The translations under genes were made by a program, and so were the position numbers. Positions 1 through 9,670 of a stretch of DNA of 64,000 nucleotides are shown here, in pieces. Position 1 is the stretch's first letter. Each line of letters starts with the position of its first letter. The stretch comes from Voacanga thouarsii (lineage: Eukaryota > Streptophyta > Magnoliopsida > Gentianales > Apocynaceae), in NCBI GenBank assembly GCA_026120185.1, contig JANUWF010002362.1, positions 62,001-126,000 of the forward strand. Reading direction: 5' to 3'. Under the pieces are notes generated by a model, which saw only the letters and a program-made list of their open reading frames with translations, did no database searches and had not been told where the DNA came from.

Positions 1-1324
1 ATTGGACTAGAAGCCTAAGGATGGTAGATGTCATTTAGAGGGGTGTTAGTACACTTCTTCCTCTCTAAATGTACGGCAATGTGTAGAGGGGTATTTTAGT
101 TATTTCACCTGTAGGTCGGAGACTTTACTAATTCAGCATTGTCCTTGGGGTCAATATTTTCTTATGGTGATATTAGAAAATATTTAAAATGCAAAATGTA
201 GCTATTTATATACCAAGGGTATTTTGGTCATTTTAGCAGCCAAGGCGATGTGTCTTTTTGGTCCTCAGAATAGCCCGTAAGTCCTAACTACTTTTAGGTT
301 GAGGAATTGGTCTCAGTTGAAGAAGATTTTATTTTATTTTATTTTATTCAGGAAGTCTAATTTATTATTGGACTGAAATAAAATAAATAAATAAATAAAA
401 TAGGAGTTGAGAGAAAATTAATTATCTAGTTTATTTGGTTAATTAATTATTCAGGGCCTAGGTCCAGTATGAATAATTAGGAAATTAACCTGGGCTTAAA
501 CTAGGGGAAATAATTAATATTTAATTATTTATTGGGTTATTTATATAGGCCTAAGAAATAAATAATTCAAGATTAATTATTTTGGTTCATTTGGGCTCAT
601 TAATTATTTATTGGGTTATTTATGTAAGCCCAGGAAATAAATAATTGATGTTTATTATTTTGGGCCTTTTGGGTCCAAGGAAAATAATAAATATTTTTCT
701 GGCCCAATAGCTTGGACCTTAGGGTTTTTCCAGATACGGTTAAGAGGAGTTTAGGGTTAGGCCAAACTGATTCTCAGGATAACATCCGGGTGTTTTGAAA
801 TTCCGGGGATATGTTTATCAGATAATGAGAGACCTAATTTTGGCTAACTAATAAACAACTCTTTGGAAAAAGAAAAACCCTAGTTTTTCCTACCCAACAG
901 AAGACTCACGTCTCTCTGGAGAGCCTCACGTAAGCTCCCTCTCTCACGCCTCCCTCTTCTTAGTTTCTCCTTGGAGCTTTGCTAACCAATAGCAAGTGTA
1001 CCAAGGAGATTTGAGACCATTCTTCTTCTTTGTTGTGTTCACCGACTAGAGGTTAGGCTGAGGAATATCCCGAGAGCTGGAAAGCTAGGCGTTCATGCAA
1101 ACAAGGCGGAGTAGAAGGCTAGCGGGTGTTCAACCGGAAGCTTCTTCAAGTGGGCAAAGCGAGGCGATTCCAGTCGTTCAATCCACTCTTACTCAACCTA
1201 GAAGGGTTAAGGAGCGCAAAGGTATGAACTTCACGCTTCCGTATAGCCTTTAAGGTTTGGTTTTATTTTTCTCTGTTTAATTTTTTACGTTACCAGTGCA
1301 TGCTCTCTGTTTTCGTCTCCCTCA
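1..1324 (+). repeat. 5' LTR of copia A1 (left end outside window)
   Basis: The first roughly 750 bp are the reverse complement of the LTR parts at 12660-13280, 19200-19800 and 49750-50420, including tracts rich in TTAATTAATT and the flank of the TATTTATATA motif near 205. The U5-like part (about 900-1324) has diverged much more from the A2 and A3 copies. The right end is set by the PBS that follows within a few bases. Confidence 0.82.
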
Positions 1325-1327
1325 ATG

Positions 1328-1340
1328 TAGTATCAGAGCC
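1328..1340 (+). other. Primer-binding site of copia A1
   Basis: TAGTATCAGAGCC matches the plant initiator tRNA-Met primer site TGGTATCAGAGCC with one change. It lies just after the LTR end and marks where minus-strand cDNA would start. Confidence 0.82.
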
Positions 1341-3127
1341 ACTAGTTTTTTATCAATATATGGAGCATGGTAGTTAATAAAATTGGAGAAGATGATTATA
1401 CCTATGATCCTTCGCTGTTTTGGTATGGGATAGGATCTCTGTGAGCTTCATCGTTGAAGCATAAGCACACTGTAAATTTTTTCTGGCTTTGAAGTTTAAT
1501 CGTGTAAACCCAATTTAAATGGGTATAGGCGGTTGTGTTTTTGTTTTGGATGTTTTTTGTAAGTAAAAATGTCCAAAGAAGCCAAAGAAATGACCAAAAT
1601 GTGAAGCAGAAGAGTTTCTGCAAATTTCGCCTGAGAAAGCAGAAAAAACGAAGAAGATAACTATTCCTAAGCCAATTGAGCCGAGTCGAGCCGTTGCCGA
1701 AATTGTGAGAGGAGCTGCTGACTATCAGTCGCGTAAGCCGAGCCGCATCAGCGAAATTGAAGCTGAATTCAATTGCAAATTTGCAATTGAATTGCAATTG
1801 GCTTTCGGGTTCTTGCGCGGGTCAGAGGAGATCCGACCGGGCAGCACGCGGGCTGAAGCGCGGGTCAGCCGCAGAGAGGAAATGGGCGCAGGTCGCGGGC
1901 GCGGGCGAAGTCCACAGGTCGTGCCTGAGGGAGATCTGGTGCGGCCGCGGTGGACCGCAGGCCACGCAGGCGCGGATCCGGTGCGGCGGGTGCATTGGAC
2001 CGCCAGCCATTTTTTTGCAATTTTTTTCTTTTTCGTTTTGGGTCCCATACCAGGCGAAGTTAATATTTTTGTAATATTTATATTCTTGGAATATATTTGC
2101 ATGAAAAATATTAGTAAGGGATTTTAGGATTAAATAAGATCATTAATTAATTAATTAATTCTATTATTTGGCCATTTAGGTTTAAAAAATAGAAAAACAT
2201 GAAAACGTTTACTGTTTTCGAGCATGCTATTTTTTTTATGTACCTATGTGTGTTTTTTCTCAAAGACCAAAGTCTTTGGGAACATTTTTGACAAGAAAAA
2301 TATTTTTCTTCAAAAACTAAATGGTTATTTTAATTGGTACAAAAATTAATCCTTGAATATTTTCTCAAATGATTTAATCGTTGACATAAAAAATATATTG
2401 GATTTAGATATTTTTGTAAATTAAAATGGAGAGCCATTTTGTTTTGTTTTGGACTAGAAAAATGATTTTGTCAAATAAACTTGAGACCAAAGCTCTAGAA
2501 AGTTTTAATTGGAAAATTTTTGAAATCATTAAGTTTTAACTTAAATAAAATTAGTCCATGGAGAAAATCTCTCAAAGGATATAAGCCTTGACATTGAGAT
2601 TTTATTGGACTTAGATATTTTATTTTTGAGTTAAGGAAGAACTTAATGGAAATTTCAAAAGGATATTTTTCTAGGAAAAACTTTTATTTTAAAAGACTAA
2701 GTGGGAGAGGGGTTCCAACGGCCCCACGGCTTCCATCACGGTCCTCATTAGAGATCGTGGATCCCCTCGCATCACTTTGGGAGTGAACCTGTATAGGATG
2801 GGCATACCACAAGGATCTAGATCTAATGGAAGGATATAATTAATAACCCGGGGCACGTACTATGATCGGCCAGCCCACGTTGGAGGTTATAGTGCGAGGT
2901 ATGTCCATAGGAAATGAGAGGAAACGACCATCCCACGATGGAGTTATTCTCTAGTCCATTACCTAGAAGGGAAATTAATTTGTGGTGGTTAATACACTTA
3001 GCTTAGGAAACTGTTAATCTTCCCAAGAAGCTATGTCAGTTTTCCTAAGAGCCAAATTATTTTCAGTGCACAAATTTTATTTTGCTTTCACAAACTAAAT
3101 TCCGTCTTTTATTTTCGATTTTCAGAA
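1341..3127 (+). other. Long untranslated leader of copia A1
   Basis: About 1.8 kb lie between the PBS and the gag ATG. The short reading frames are unconserved and overlap on both strands, so I call no gene. The segment from 2040 to 3127 matches the leaders of A2 (17413-18240) and A3 (55086-55985), inverted. It holds an internal GC-rich island at 1814-2009. Confidence 0.72.
1814..2009 (+). other. GC-rich block in the A1 leader
   Basis: This is an abrupt GC- and CpG-rich island in an AT-rich leader, with repeated GCGCGGG, GGTGCGGC and GACCGC-like units. The A2 leader has a matching block at 18311-18475, flanked by the same sequences but with a very different interior. No conserved protein is apparent. 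Confidence 0.65.
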
Positions 3128-3946
3128 ATGGTGGAAGGTTCTTTTTGTCCATTGGCCGTTATTCTCAGGGAGAATAAGTTAACGGGTCCAAACTATGTGG
3201 ACTGGAAAAGGAACTTGGACATAATACCCACAGCTGAGGAGTATAAGTATGTCCTTTACGAAACCTGCCCTGTTATCGGGGAAGGTTCCACCGCTGAAGA
3301 GCGAGAGACTGAAAAGGCGTGGAAGAAAGATGACGAAATGGCACGTTGCTATATGTTAGCTTCCATGTCTAATGTGCTCCAGTCAAAACACGAGCACATG
3401 GCTTCTGCATATGACATAAGTTAATCATTGGCAACTATGTTCGCAGACAAGAACCGGCCCGCAAGGCAGGAGGCTCTTCGAACTATTGTGAACACTAAGA
3501 TGGCTGAGGGAGCATCAGTCCGAGAGCATATGCTCAAGATGATTGCTGCTTTCGAGGAGGCAGAAATCTTAGGGGCTGTCATTGACCCCGAGAGCCAAGT
3601 GCACATGGTTCTCGAATCTCTACCAGGCTCTTTCACTTAGTTCAAGTTAAACTATAATATGAATAAGTTGAACATGAGTTTAACTGAACTGATGAAGGAG
3701 CTCCAGATGGTGGAGAAGGTCATGAAGCCGCAGTCAAAGGCCATGATTGCTAAGGCTTCTTCCTCAAGAACTGGGCCTAAACCCAGAAAGTTCAAGAGGA
3801 AGAAGGAGAATGCAGCAGCCCAGCCCAAGACCCAACCCAAGGACAAACCAAAGGGCAAGTGCTTCAAGTGTGGGAAGAAGGGACACTGGAAAAAGGAGTG
3901 TCCAGATCTTCAGGTCAAGAAAAACTCCACAGGTAATGTTTACTAG
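3128..3946 (+). pseudogene. gag: Copia gag, three in-frame stops
   Basis: This would be the capsid/nucleocapsid polyprotein that packages element RNA in cytoplasmic particles. The ATG at 3128 opens MVEGSFCPLAVI, the same start as in A2 and A3. About 273 codons lead to a CCHC zinc knuckle, CFKCGKKGHWKKEC, near the C-terminus (bases about 3858-3900). Stops interrupt at 3422 (TAA where A2 and A3 read CAA) and 3638 (TAG for CAG), with another at the end. Apart from these point changes the frame is continuous, so it is a recently decayed gene and not a rearranged one. The central part resembles the copia gag polypeptide family (UBN2-type). Confidence 0.88.
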
Positions 3947-4404
3947 CTAGAGTCCATATCAATGGTAGGATCAACTTCCACTTGGATTGTTGATTCTCGA
4001 GCCACTGATCATATCTGTAACTCCTTATAGGGGTTTAGAAAGATAAGAAGACTCAAGAAGGGCGAACATGGGCTTCGAGTAGGTAATGGAGCACAAGTCT
4101 GGGCCTTTGCAGTGGGAGAGCTGGATCTTCTTTTTTATTGTAATAAGATAGTGGTTTTAAAAAACATTTTATATGTACCTGATTTTCGTCAGAATTTGAT
4201 TTCAGTTACAAAACTTATTAATCAAGGATATTCTGTATATTTCCATTCTGGTATTTCTATCAGTAGAGATGGGGAAATTTTATGTACTGGGCACATGTAT
4301 GGTAATCTGTTCTTTTTAAACCCTATTAACAACCAATCAAATAACGCTCAGTCTGAACCTTTAACTAAGAAGAGAAAGACCAATATCAATGATTCATACA
4401 TTTG
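3947..4404 (+). pseudogene. Copia aspartic protease region, active site altered
   Basis: The frame continues from gag. The catalytic loop reads VDSRATDHIC near 3990-4017. A2 and A3 read VDSGASDHIC and LDSGATDHIC, so A1 has lost the invariant glycine of the Asp-Ser-Gly triad and could not cleave its polyprotein. A stop follows the loop at about 4028 (TAG), and A3 has a TAG at the same codon. The downstream stretch LPVPDFRQN-like (LYVPDFRQNLISVTKL) is the usual link to integrase. Read-through into integrase needs one more stop near 4404 to be ignored, where a Trp codon has become TGA. Confidence 0.85.
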
Positions 4405-5311
4405 ACATCTAAGGTTGGGTCATATTAACTCAACCAGGATTCAGAGGCTAATCCATGATGGGCCTTTGGGCTCATTGAGATTGGAAAGTTAGCCTCAATG
4501 TGAATCCTGCCTGATGGGAAAAATGACCAAAAGGTCTTTTACACCAAAGGCAGATAGAGCCAATGAGGTGTTGAGTCTTGTTCACACTGACGTGTGTGGT
4601 CCATTGTCTACACCAGCTAGGGGAGGTTTTGAGTACTTCACCACGTTCACGAATGATTGTACGAGGTATGGTTACATTTACCTGATGAGACCCAAGTTTG
4701 ACTCTTTTGACAAGTTCAAAGAGTTTAAGGCTGAAGTGGAGCTTCGGACAGGTAAATTAATCAAAACCTTACGATCGGATCGTGGTGGAGAGTACCTCCT
4801 AGGTGAATTCAAGGACTACATGGTACATCATGGAATAGTATCCCAGCTCTCTACGCTGGGAACACCCCAGCAGAACGGAGTAGCTGAGAGAAGGAACAGG
4901 ACGTTGATGGAAATGGTCCGAAGCATGATGTCTCATGCTACTCTTCCAGTGTCATTTTGGGGATATGCCCTGGAGACAGCGGCATATATTTTGAACTTGG
5001 TGCCTTCCAAGTCAATACCTAGGACTCCCTGTGAGATGTGGACTGGGTGTAAGCCAAGTTTGAATCATCTCAGGATTTGGGGTTGTCCAGTTTATGTACT
5101 GATCAAGGGAGACAAATTGGGACCAAGATCAGAATTATGCTATTTTGTTGGGTATCAAAAGGGACAAAAGGAGGCTACTTTTATCATCCTAAGGAGCAGA
5201 GGGTACTAGTCAGTACCAATGCTAGATACTTGGAAGATGATCAAAGTACTTCCACTAAAGGTTCAACGAGGTTGGAACTTGAGGAGAAGTTATCTACAGA
5301 ATCAACTTCAG
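4405..5311 (+). pseudogene. Copia integrase, frameshifted near its C-terminus
   Basis: Integrase inserts the cDNA into the genome. The HHCC zinc domain begins HLRLGHIN and ends CESCLMGK. The catalytic core is continuous at 4514-5209 and keeps all three acidic residues: HTDVCGP, LRSDRGGEY and QQNGVAERR. It also has the copia integrase end [15 protein letters not shown] shift of frame near 5155 moves the reading to YFYHPKEQRVLVS. Homology to A2 and A3 ends at about 5311, before the reverse transcriptase. This is the best preserved integrase core in the window. Confidence 0.88.
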
Positions 5312-5598
5312 ATATTTCAGGATTATTAGAGGAAAAGATGCCAGGATTGGAGGTTGTTGAGGTAGGAAAGGATCAGGAGGTATCCGATGTGGAGGTACCT
5401 ATAGTTGAGAAGTTCGAGAAGGAATTGTAGATAGACCTAGAGATACTGGCTTAGTTGCAACCTGATGTGGATAGAGATGAGGGATTTGATGCAATCGAGC
5501 TCTCCATGGTTTCTACTGATTCAGGACCTCCCGTTTCAAATAGTGATGATGATGAGCAGGAGAATGAGATGTGGATATATGTAGTAGGATATGTATAG
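5312..5598 (+). pseudogene. Acidic pre-gag frame fragment (element C)
   Basis: I do not recognise a family. The frame following the copia junction is rich in Glu and Asp (LEEKMPGLEVVEV, then SNSDDDEQENEM) with two stops, and ends with a TAG near 5596. In position and composition it resembles the acidic pre-gag frames of D (26370-26846) and E (60874-61745), whose C-termini are also runs of Asp, Glu and Ser. Its N-terminus is missing. The assignment rests on composition and place, not on an alignment. Confidence 0.45.
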
Positions 5599-6237
5599 TT
5601 CGGCCAATGTATATGCTATGCTTAGCACAAAAATTTTGTACTAGCTTTGTGTTTGATGAGAATGAATATATGTTATGATCCTACTATGTACACTATAGCC
5701 CTTTTGTACCTGCTCTTGAGCTATGTTATATCACTTTACAAGCTAAACCATATGAACTATACAAATGTCTCCTAAATGAACTTTCGGATGATCATCACAA
5801 ACAACTCGCAATGGTAGAGGAACTGCATGTGGAAAGTCCCCACCTTAATTTGGATCATCCTATGTTCCAAACCTTCTAGAAAATGGCTGATATCATTCAA
5901 TGATTGACTGAGATTATGAGTTAATGAGAGTGTTGGAATAAATGAGAATATAAGTATGAGAAATCAAAGTGAATTTCGAGATATGAGTCAGAAAAGATTT
6001 GGAGGACCCCGATGGCAAAAGAAAAGAAAGCTGCAAAAGAAGGGAGGCCCAATTAGAGGAAACCCCTCTTTTAGATACTTTAATTGTGAGAAGGTAAGGT
6101 ATAACAGTTTCAATTTCCTCACCTCTAAAAGATAGGAGGATGGAGTCGACCGAGAAAGAAATAATTAGTGGCAGAGGGTAGGACTAGAAGAAGAGAAACT
6201 AGGATAATTTTCTATCTCTAGACCTGGACTTACTAAA
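5599..6237 (+). pseudogene. Gag remnant of element C
   Basis: Mostly unreadable. Near 5985-6120 a basic stretch (QKRFGGPRWQKKRK) leads to YFNCEKVRYNSFNF, which looks like a ruined CCHC knuckle with two of its cysteines and its histidine lost. The first 400 bp hold no protein I can follow. The call is based on position just before the protease. Confidence 0.45.
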
Positions 6238-6790
6238 CCGTAAGCGAATGTTCGAGTGGTTGCATTGGAAATGGCGGATAATCATGCCACAGTAGTGGAA
6301 GGTACATTCTTTATTTTGAATTATGATGCTAAAATATTAGGAGATCCCAGTTCTATGCATTCTTTTATTGCTAATTCATTTATTGATGCTATGGGGATAA
6401 AAGGGGAAAAACTTCATTATGAAATAATTGTTAGTACCCCATTGGAAAAGTAAATGAATAGTGATAAAGTACATAAGAAATGTAAGACTTTAGTAGAGAA
6501 TGAAATTTTGGAAGGAGATTTGATATGTCTGCCGATAGAGGACCAAGATGCTATCGTGGGCATGGACTGCCAATCTCAGCATCATGCTTAAGTTGAATGT
6601 AGGCTTAAGGTAGTACAATTTCGTCGCCTTGGGAAACTCATATTGAAATTTGTAGATGAGGCTAGAAGGAAAAGTAATGCATTTATATCGGGACTCAAGG
6701 CTCGAAAAATGATTAGGAAAGAGTGCACTGGATACTTGGCTTTTGTGATTACTAAACCTAAAGAAGTTCCTCTTGTGATGAGTATTTAGA
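6238..6790 (+). pseudogene. Gypsy protease remnant (element C)
   Basis: The frame at 6256-6453 contains VEGTFFILNYDAKILGDPSSMHSF. It aligns with the retropepsin loop of chromodomain gypsy elements, where IDPGS is usual; here the residue before Asp and the Gly are changed. A stop follows at 6451. A second recognisable piece, DAIVGMDCQSQH near 6548-6590, corresponds to the LGMDWLS.H motif seen intact in element E. Confidence 0.72.
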
Positions 6791-7480
6791 TATTTTTCCA
6801 GCAGAATTGAATGAGTTATCCCCGGAGAGAGGAATAGAAGTTTTCATTAATTGGGTGCCATCGACAGAATCAATTTCAAGGACTCCTTATGAAATGGCAT
6901 TTACAAAATCACAGGAGCTTAAGAAATAAATATAAGAATTACTGGAGCTATAATTTATTCAGCTTAGTACTTCACCTTGGGGAGTACTTGTAGTGTTTGT
7001 TAGAAAGAAAGATGAGTCATTACATATGTATAGAGATTATCAAGAATTGAATGCAGTGACTGTAAAGAATAAAAATCCGTTACCCATTGTTGGTGAAGTG
7101 TTTGATCAGTTACAACGATCAGAATGATTCTCAAAGTTAGACTTGAGGTAGGGATAACACTAAGTTCCGATTAGGGAAGAAAATATGGGAAAAAATGCAT
7201 TTAGCACACGATGTGGACATTTTGAGTTTGTAGTGATGTCCTTTGATTTTACTAAAACCCCTGTTTGTTTCATGGACCTAATGCATCGGACGTTTCAGCC
7301 TTACCTAGACAGTTTGTGGTTATATTCATAAATGATATCCTAGTGTATTCCAAAGATCCCCAAGAACATGAACAACACCTTTAAAAAAAAAAGTGTTGGG
7401 AAAGTTAAGGAATGACAAATTATATGCAAAAATTCAGGAAGTATGAGTTTTGGCTACAAAAAATAGCATTCTTGGGACAT
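6791..7480 (+). pseudogene. Gypsy reverse transcriptase remnant (element C)
   Basis: Separate frames spell the RT blocks in order: STSPWGVLVVFVRKKD (about 6965), YQELNAVTVKNKNPLP (about 7040), FSKLDLR, then AFSTRCGHFEFVVMSF (about 7195). The catalytic box reads FINDILVYS near 7325 in place of the usual YIDDILVYS. One catalytic aspartate has become asparagine, so the enzyme is dead even ignoring its many stops. Confidence 0.8.
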
Positions 7481-8160
7481 ATGATAACGAAAGACAAGAT
7501 TACAGTAGATCCTGCAAAAGTCGAAGTGCTGACAAATTGGAAATGTCCCTAGACTCCAACTGAATATGAAGTTGTCTAAAATTAGTAGGATAGTATTGGA
7601 GATTTTTTGAGAAATTTTCTAAGATGGCTTCACATTTGATTTAACTCATCCAAAAGAAGTTTCCTTACGTTTGGACCGAGAAATGGGAGAGAAATTTCTA
7701 GGAGCTGAAGGAAAGGGTAAGTTTTGCTCTTGTTTTGGTATTACCGATGATGAACAAACCTTACGAAGTGTATACGGATACATTGAAGGAAGGATTGGGA
7801 GGAGTATTGATGCAGGAAAGAAATGTGGTAGCTTATATCTCTAAGAAATTGAAACCCCATGAAGAGAATTACCTTACACATGATTTTGAGTTAGTTGCTT
7901 TTGTGTTTGCCCTTAAGAAGTGGAGACATTATTTGTATGGGACTAAGTTTGAGGACTTCATAGACAATAAAAGTTTAACGTATTTTTTACTCAGAAGGAT
8001 TTGAACATAAGGCAACATCAGTGAATGGAATTTTTGGAAGAATTTTGATGTCCAATTAAATATTATCCTAGAAAAAGCAAACACAATAGCAGATGCTCTT
8101 AGTAAGAAGGCAAACTTACCAACTCTTCGGATGCTAAAAATTCCAGAGTTGGAAGCATTT
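7481..8160 (+). pseudogene. Gypsy RNase H remnant (element C)
   Basis: The frame at 7735-8004 is open for 89 codons and reads [34 protein letters not shown] and [12 protein letters not shown], all standard gypsy RNase H blocks. It breaks just after [13 protein letters not shown]. The linker motif ADALSRKANLP near 8090-8120, which normally joins RNase H to integrase, is readable in another frame. Confidence 0.82.
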
Positions 8161-9440
8161 GCAGTGGGCAAAGAAATAAGATTGAGTAATATCTCCATTC
8201 AATTTGTTTCCCTACAATAATAAAAGGGAAAGCAAGATAAAGATGAAGAGTTGCAAAAGTTAGTGCAAAATGAGGTGAATAAGGGAGAAGATGAGTTCCG
8301 AAGGAACAACGATGGGATTATTTGTTACTAAGATTGGTATTGTACGCCCAAAAAAAAAAAAAAAAATCTATGATGAGATAAGATGTTTTAACGAAGGCAC
8401 CTTGGAGTAAGTATACCATCCATCTAGGAGCCGTAAAGATGTATCATAACTTGAAACAGCATTATTGGTGGATTAGTATGAAGAAGAAAAATTCAGACCT
8501 TGTAGCTCGATGTTTAATTTATCAACAAGTGAAAGCCAATCAACAATGACTTGGAGAGTTACTATAGCCATTGCCTACTCTAACGTGAAAATAGGATAAA
8601 ATTATTATGGATTTCATTATAGGATTACCTATAATAGTAGGACAGCAAGATACTATATGGATGATAGTAGATTGACTAACTAAGTCTACTTATTTCATTC
8701 CTATTAACTAACTGGATTCCTTAGAGAAGTTAAGTGAAACCTATATACAGGAACTAATCAGAATACATGAGTACCCTCTAGTGTTGTGTTAGATCGAGAT
8801 CTTAGATTTACCTCGAAGTTTTGGACTAAGCTGCAGTAGAGGTATGGGACCATATTAAAGTTTAGCACAGTAGAGCACCCACAAAAAGATAGGTAAATAG
8901 AACAAGCGAATAGGGTTTTAGAAGACATATTGCGGGCTTGCGCTTTGTATTTTGTTATTAAGTGGGTTGATGATTTAACGTATGCAGAAGTTGCATACAG
9001 TAATAGTTATCAACCAACAAATGGAATGGCCCCATTTGAAACTCTGTATAGAAGGAAATGAAGTCTAGAATGAAGAATGGGTGAACAGGATGCTTTCAAT
9101 CTTGAAAAGTTCAATAGGCTGTATAGATGATTAAAATCAAGCTAGTGGTAATTCAGAATAAACAGAAAAGTTATGCAGATCGATGTAAGAGAGATTTGGA
9201 ATTTGCAGAAGAAGATCGTGTATTCTTGAAGTTGACTCCACAACGACAATTGGGAATTTAAGAACCAAGAAAGAAGTTGGCACCTAGGTACATTGGACCA
9301 TTCCCTATTGTCAAGAGGATTGAGAAAGTGGCTTATCAATTGAAGTTACCCGTAGAGCTTCAAGGTATTCACAACATGTTTTATGTCTCCTAACTTCAGA
9401 AGTATACGGCTGATCCTGCCCATATTGTTGAATATAGAAC
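8161..9440 (+). pseudogene. Gypsy integrase remnant (element C)
   Basis: Broken frames carry the zinc-domain remnant CLIYQQVKANQQ (about 8512), the core start MDFIIGLP (about 8608) and a weak WMIVD-like box. After the core, the region from 9160 reads YADRCKRDLEFAEEDRVFLKLTP, PRYIGPFPIVKRI and AYQLKLPVELQGIHNMFYVS, the typical gypsy integrase C-terminal module. There are many stops, at least six frame changes, and an A-run at 8349-8366. Confidence 0.78.
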
Positions 9441-9444
9441 CTAT

Positions 9445-9625
9445 TGAGATGGTTCCAAGCTTGAAGTATGAGGAAAAGGTTATTAAGATCTTGGAGTATA
9501 CTGAAAAGAATTTGTGGAATAAGAAAATTCCACTTGAGAAAGTGTTGTGGAATTATTATCCAGTGCAAAAAGCAACTTGGGAAATGCAAGGGAAGATGTT
9601 GAAAAAGCTTCCAGAATTATTCTAA
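9445..9625 (+). pseudogene. Chromodomain at the integrase C-terminus (element C)
   Basis: The open frame 9383-9625 ends in YEEKVIKILEYTEKNL, KKIPLEKVLWNYY and KATWEMQGKMLKKLPELF. The pattern (LW....., ATWE, leucine-rich tail) is that of the chromodomain which steers chromovirus integration toward histone-marked heterochromatin. It is the best kept piece of element C, continuous to its stop just before the PPT. Confidence 0.78.
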
Positions 9626-9657
9626 GTATAAGCCAATTTCAAGGATGAAACTTTTGT

Positions 9658-9670
9658 AAGGAGGGGAGAA
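9658..9670 (+). other. Polypurine tract of element C
   Basis: AAGGAGGGGAGAA lies immediately before the TGTAATCCCC start of the 3' LTR. It would prime plus-strand cDNA. Confidence 0.75.

Larger units (their letters stand above)
1..5311 (+). mobile_element. Ty1/copia LTR retrotransposon A1, 3'-truncated
   Basis: The order is 5' LTR (partial), PBS, a long untranslated leader, gag with a zinc knuckle, protease, then integrase. This is the copia order, with integrase before reverse transcriptase. The window opens inside the 5' LTR: by alignment with the related LTR at 49300-51128, about 700 bp lie upstream. Integrase stops near 5311, where sequence resembling a gypsy pre-gag frame begins, so reverse transcriptase, RNase H and the 3' LTR are missing. 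A2 and A3 on the minus strand are the same family. The family call is firm; the exact 3' breakpoint is good to about 20 bp. Confidence 0.88.

Noticed and set aside
1705..2127. Overlapping frames of 105-140 codons on both strands of the A1 leader
   Set aside because: Caused by the GC-rich block having few stops. The A2 counterpart does not conserve any of the proteins.
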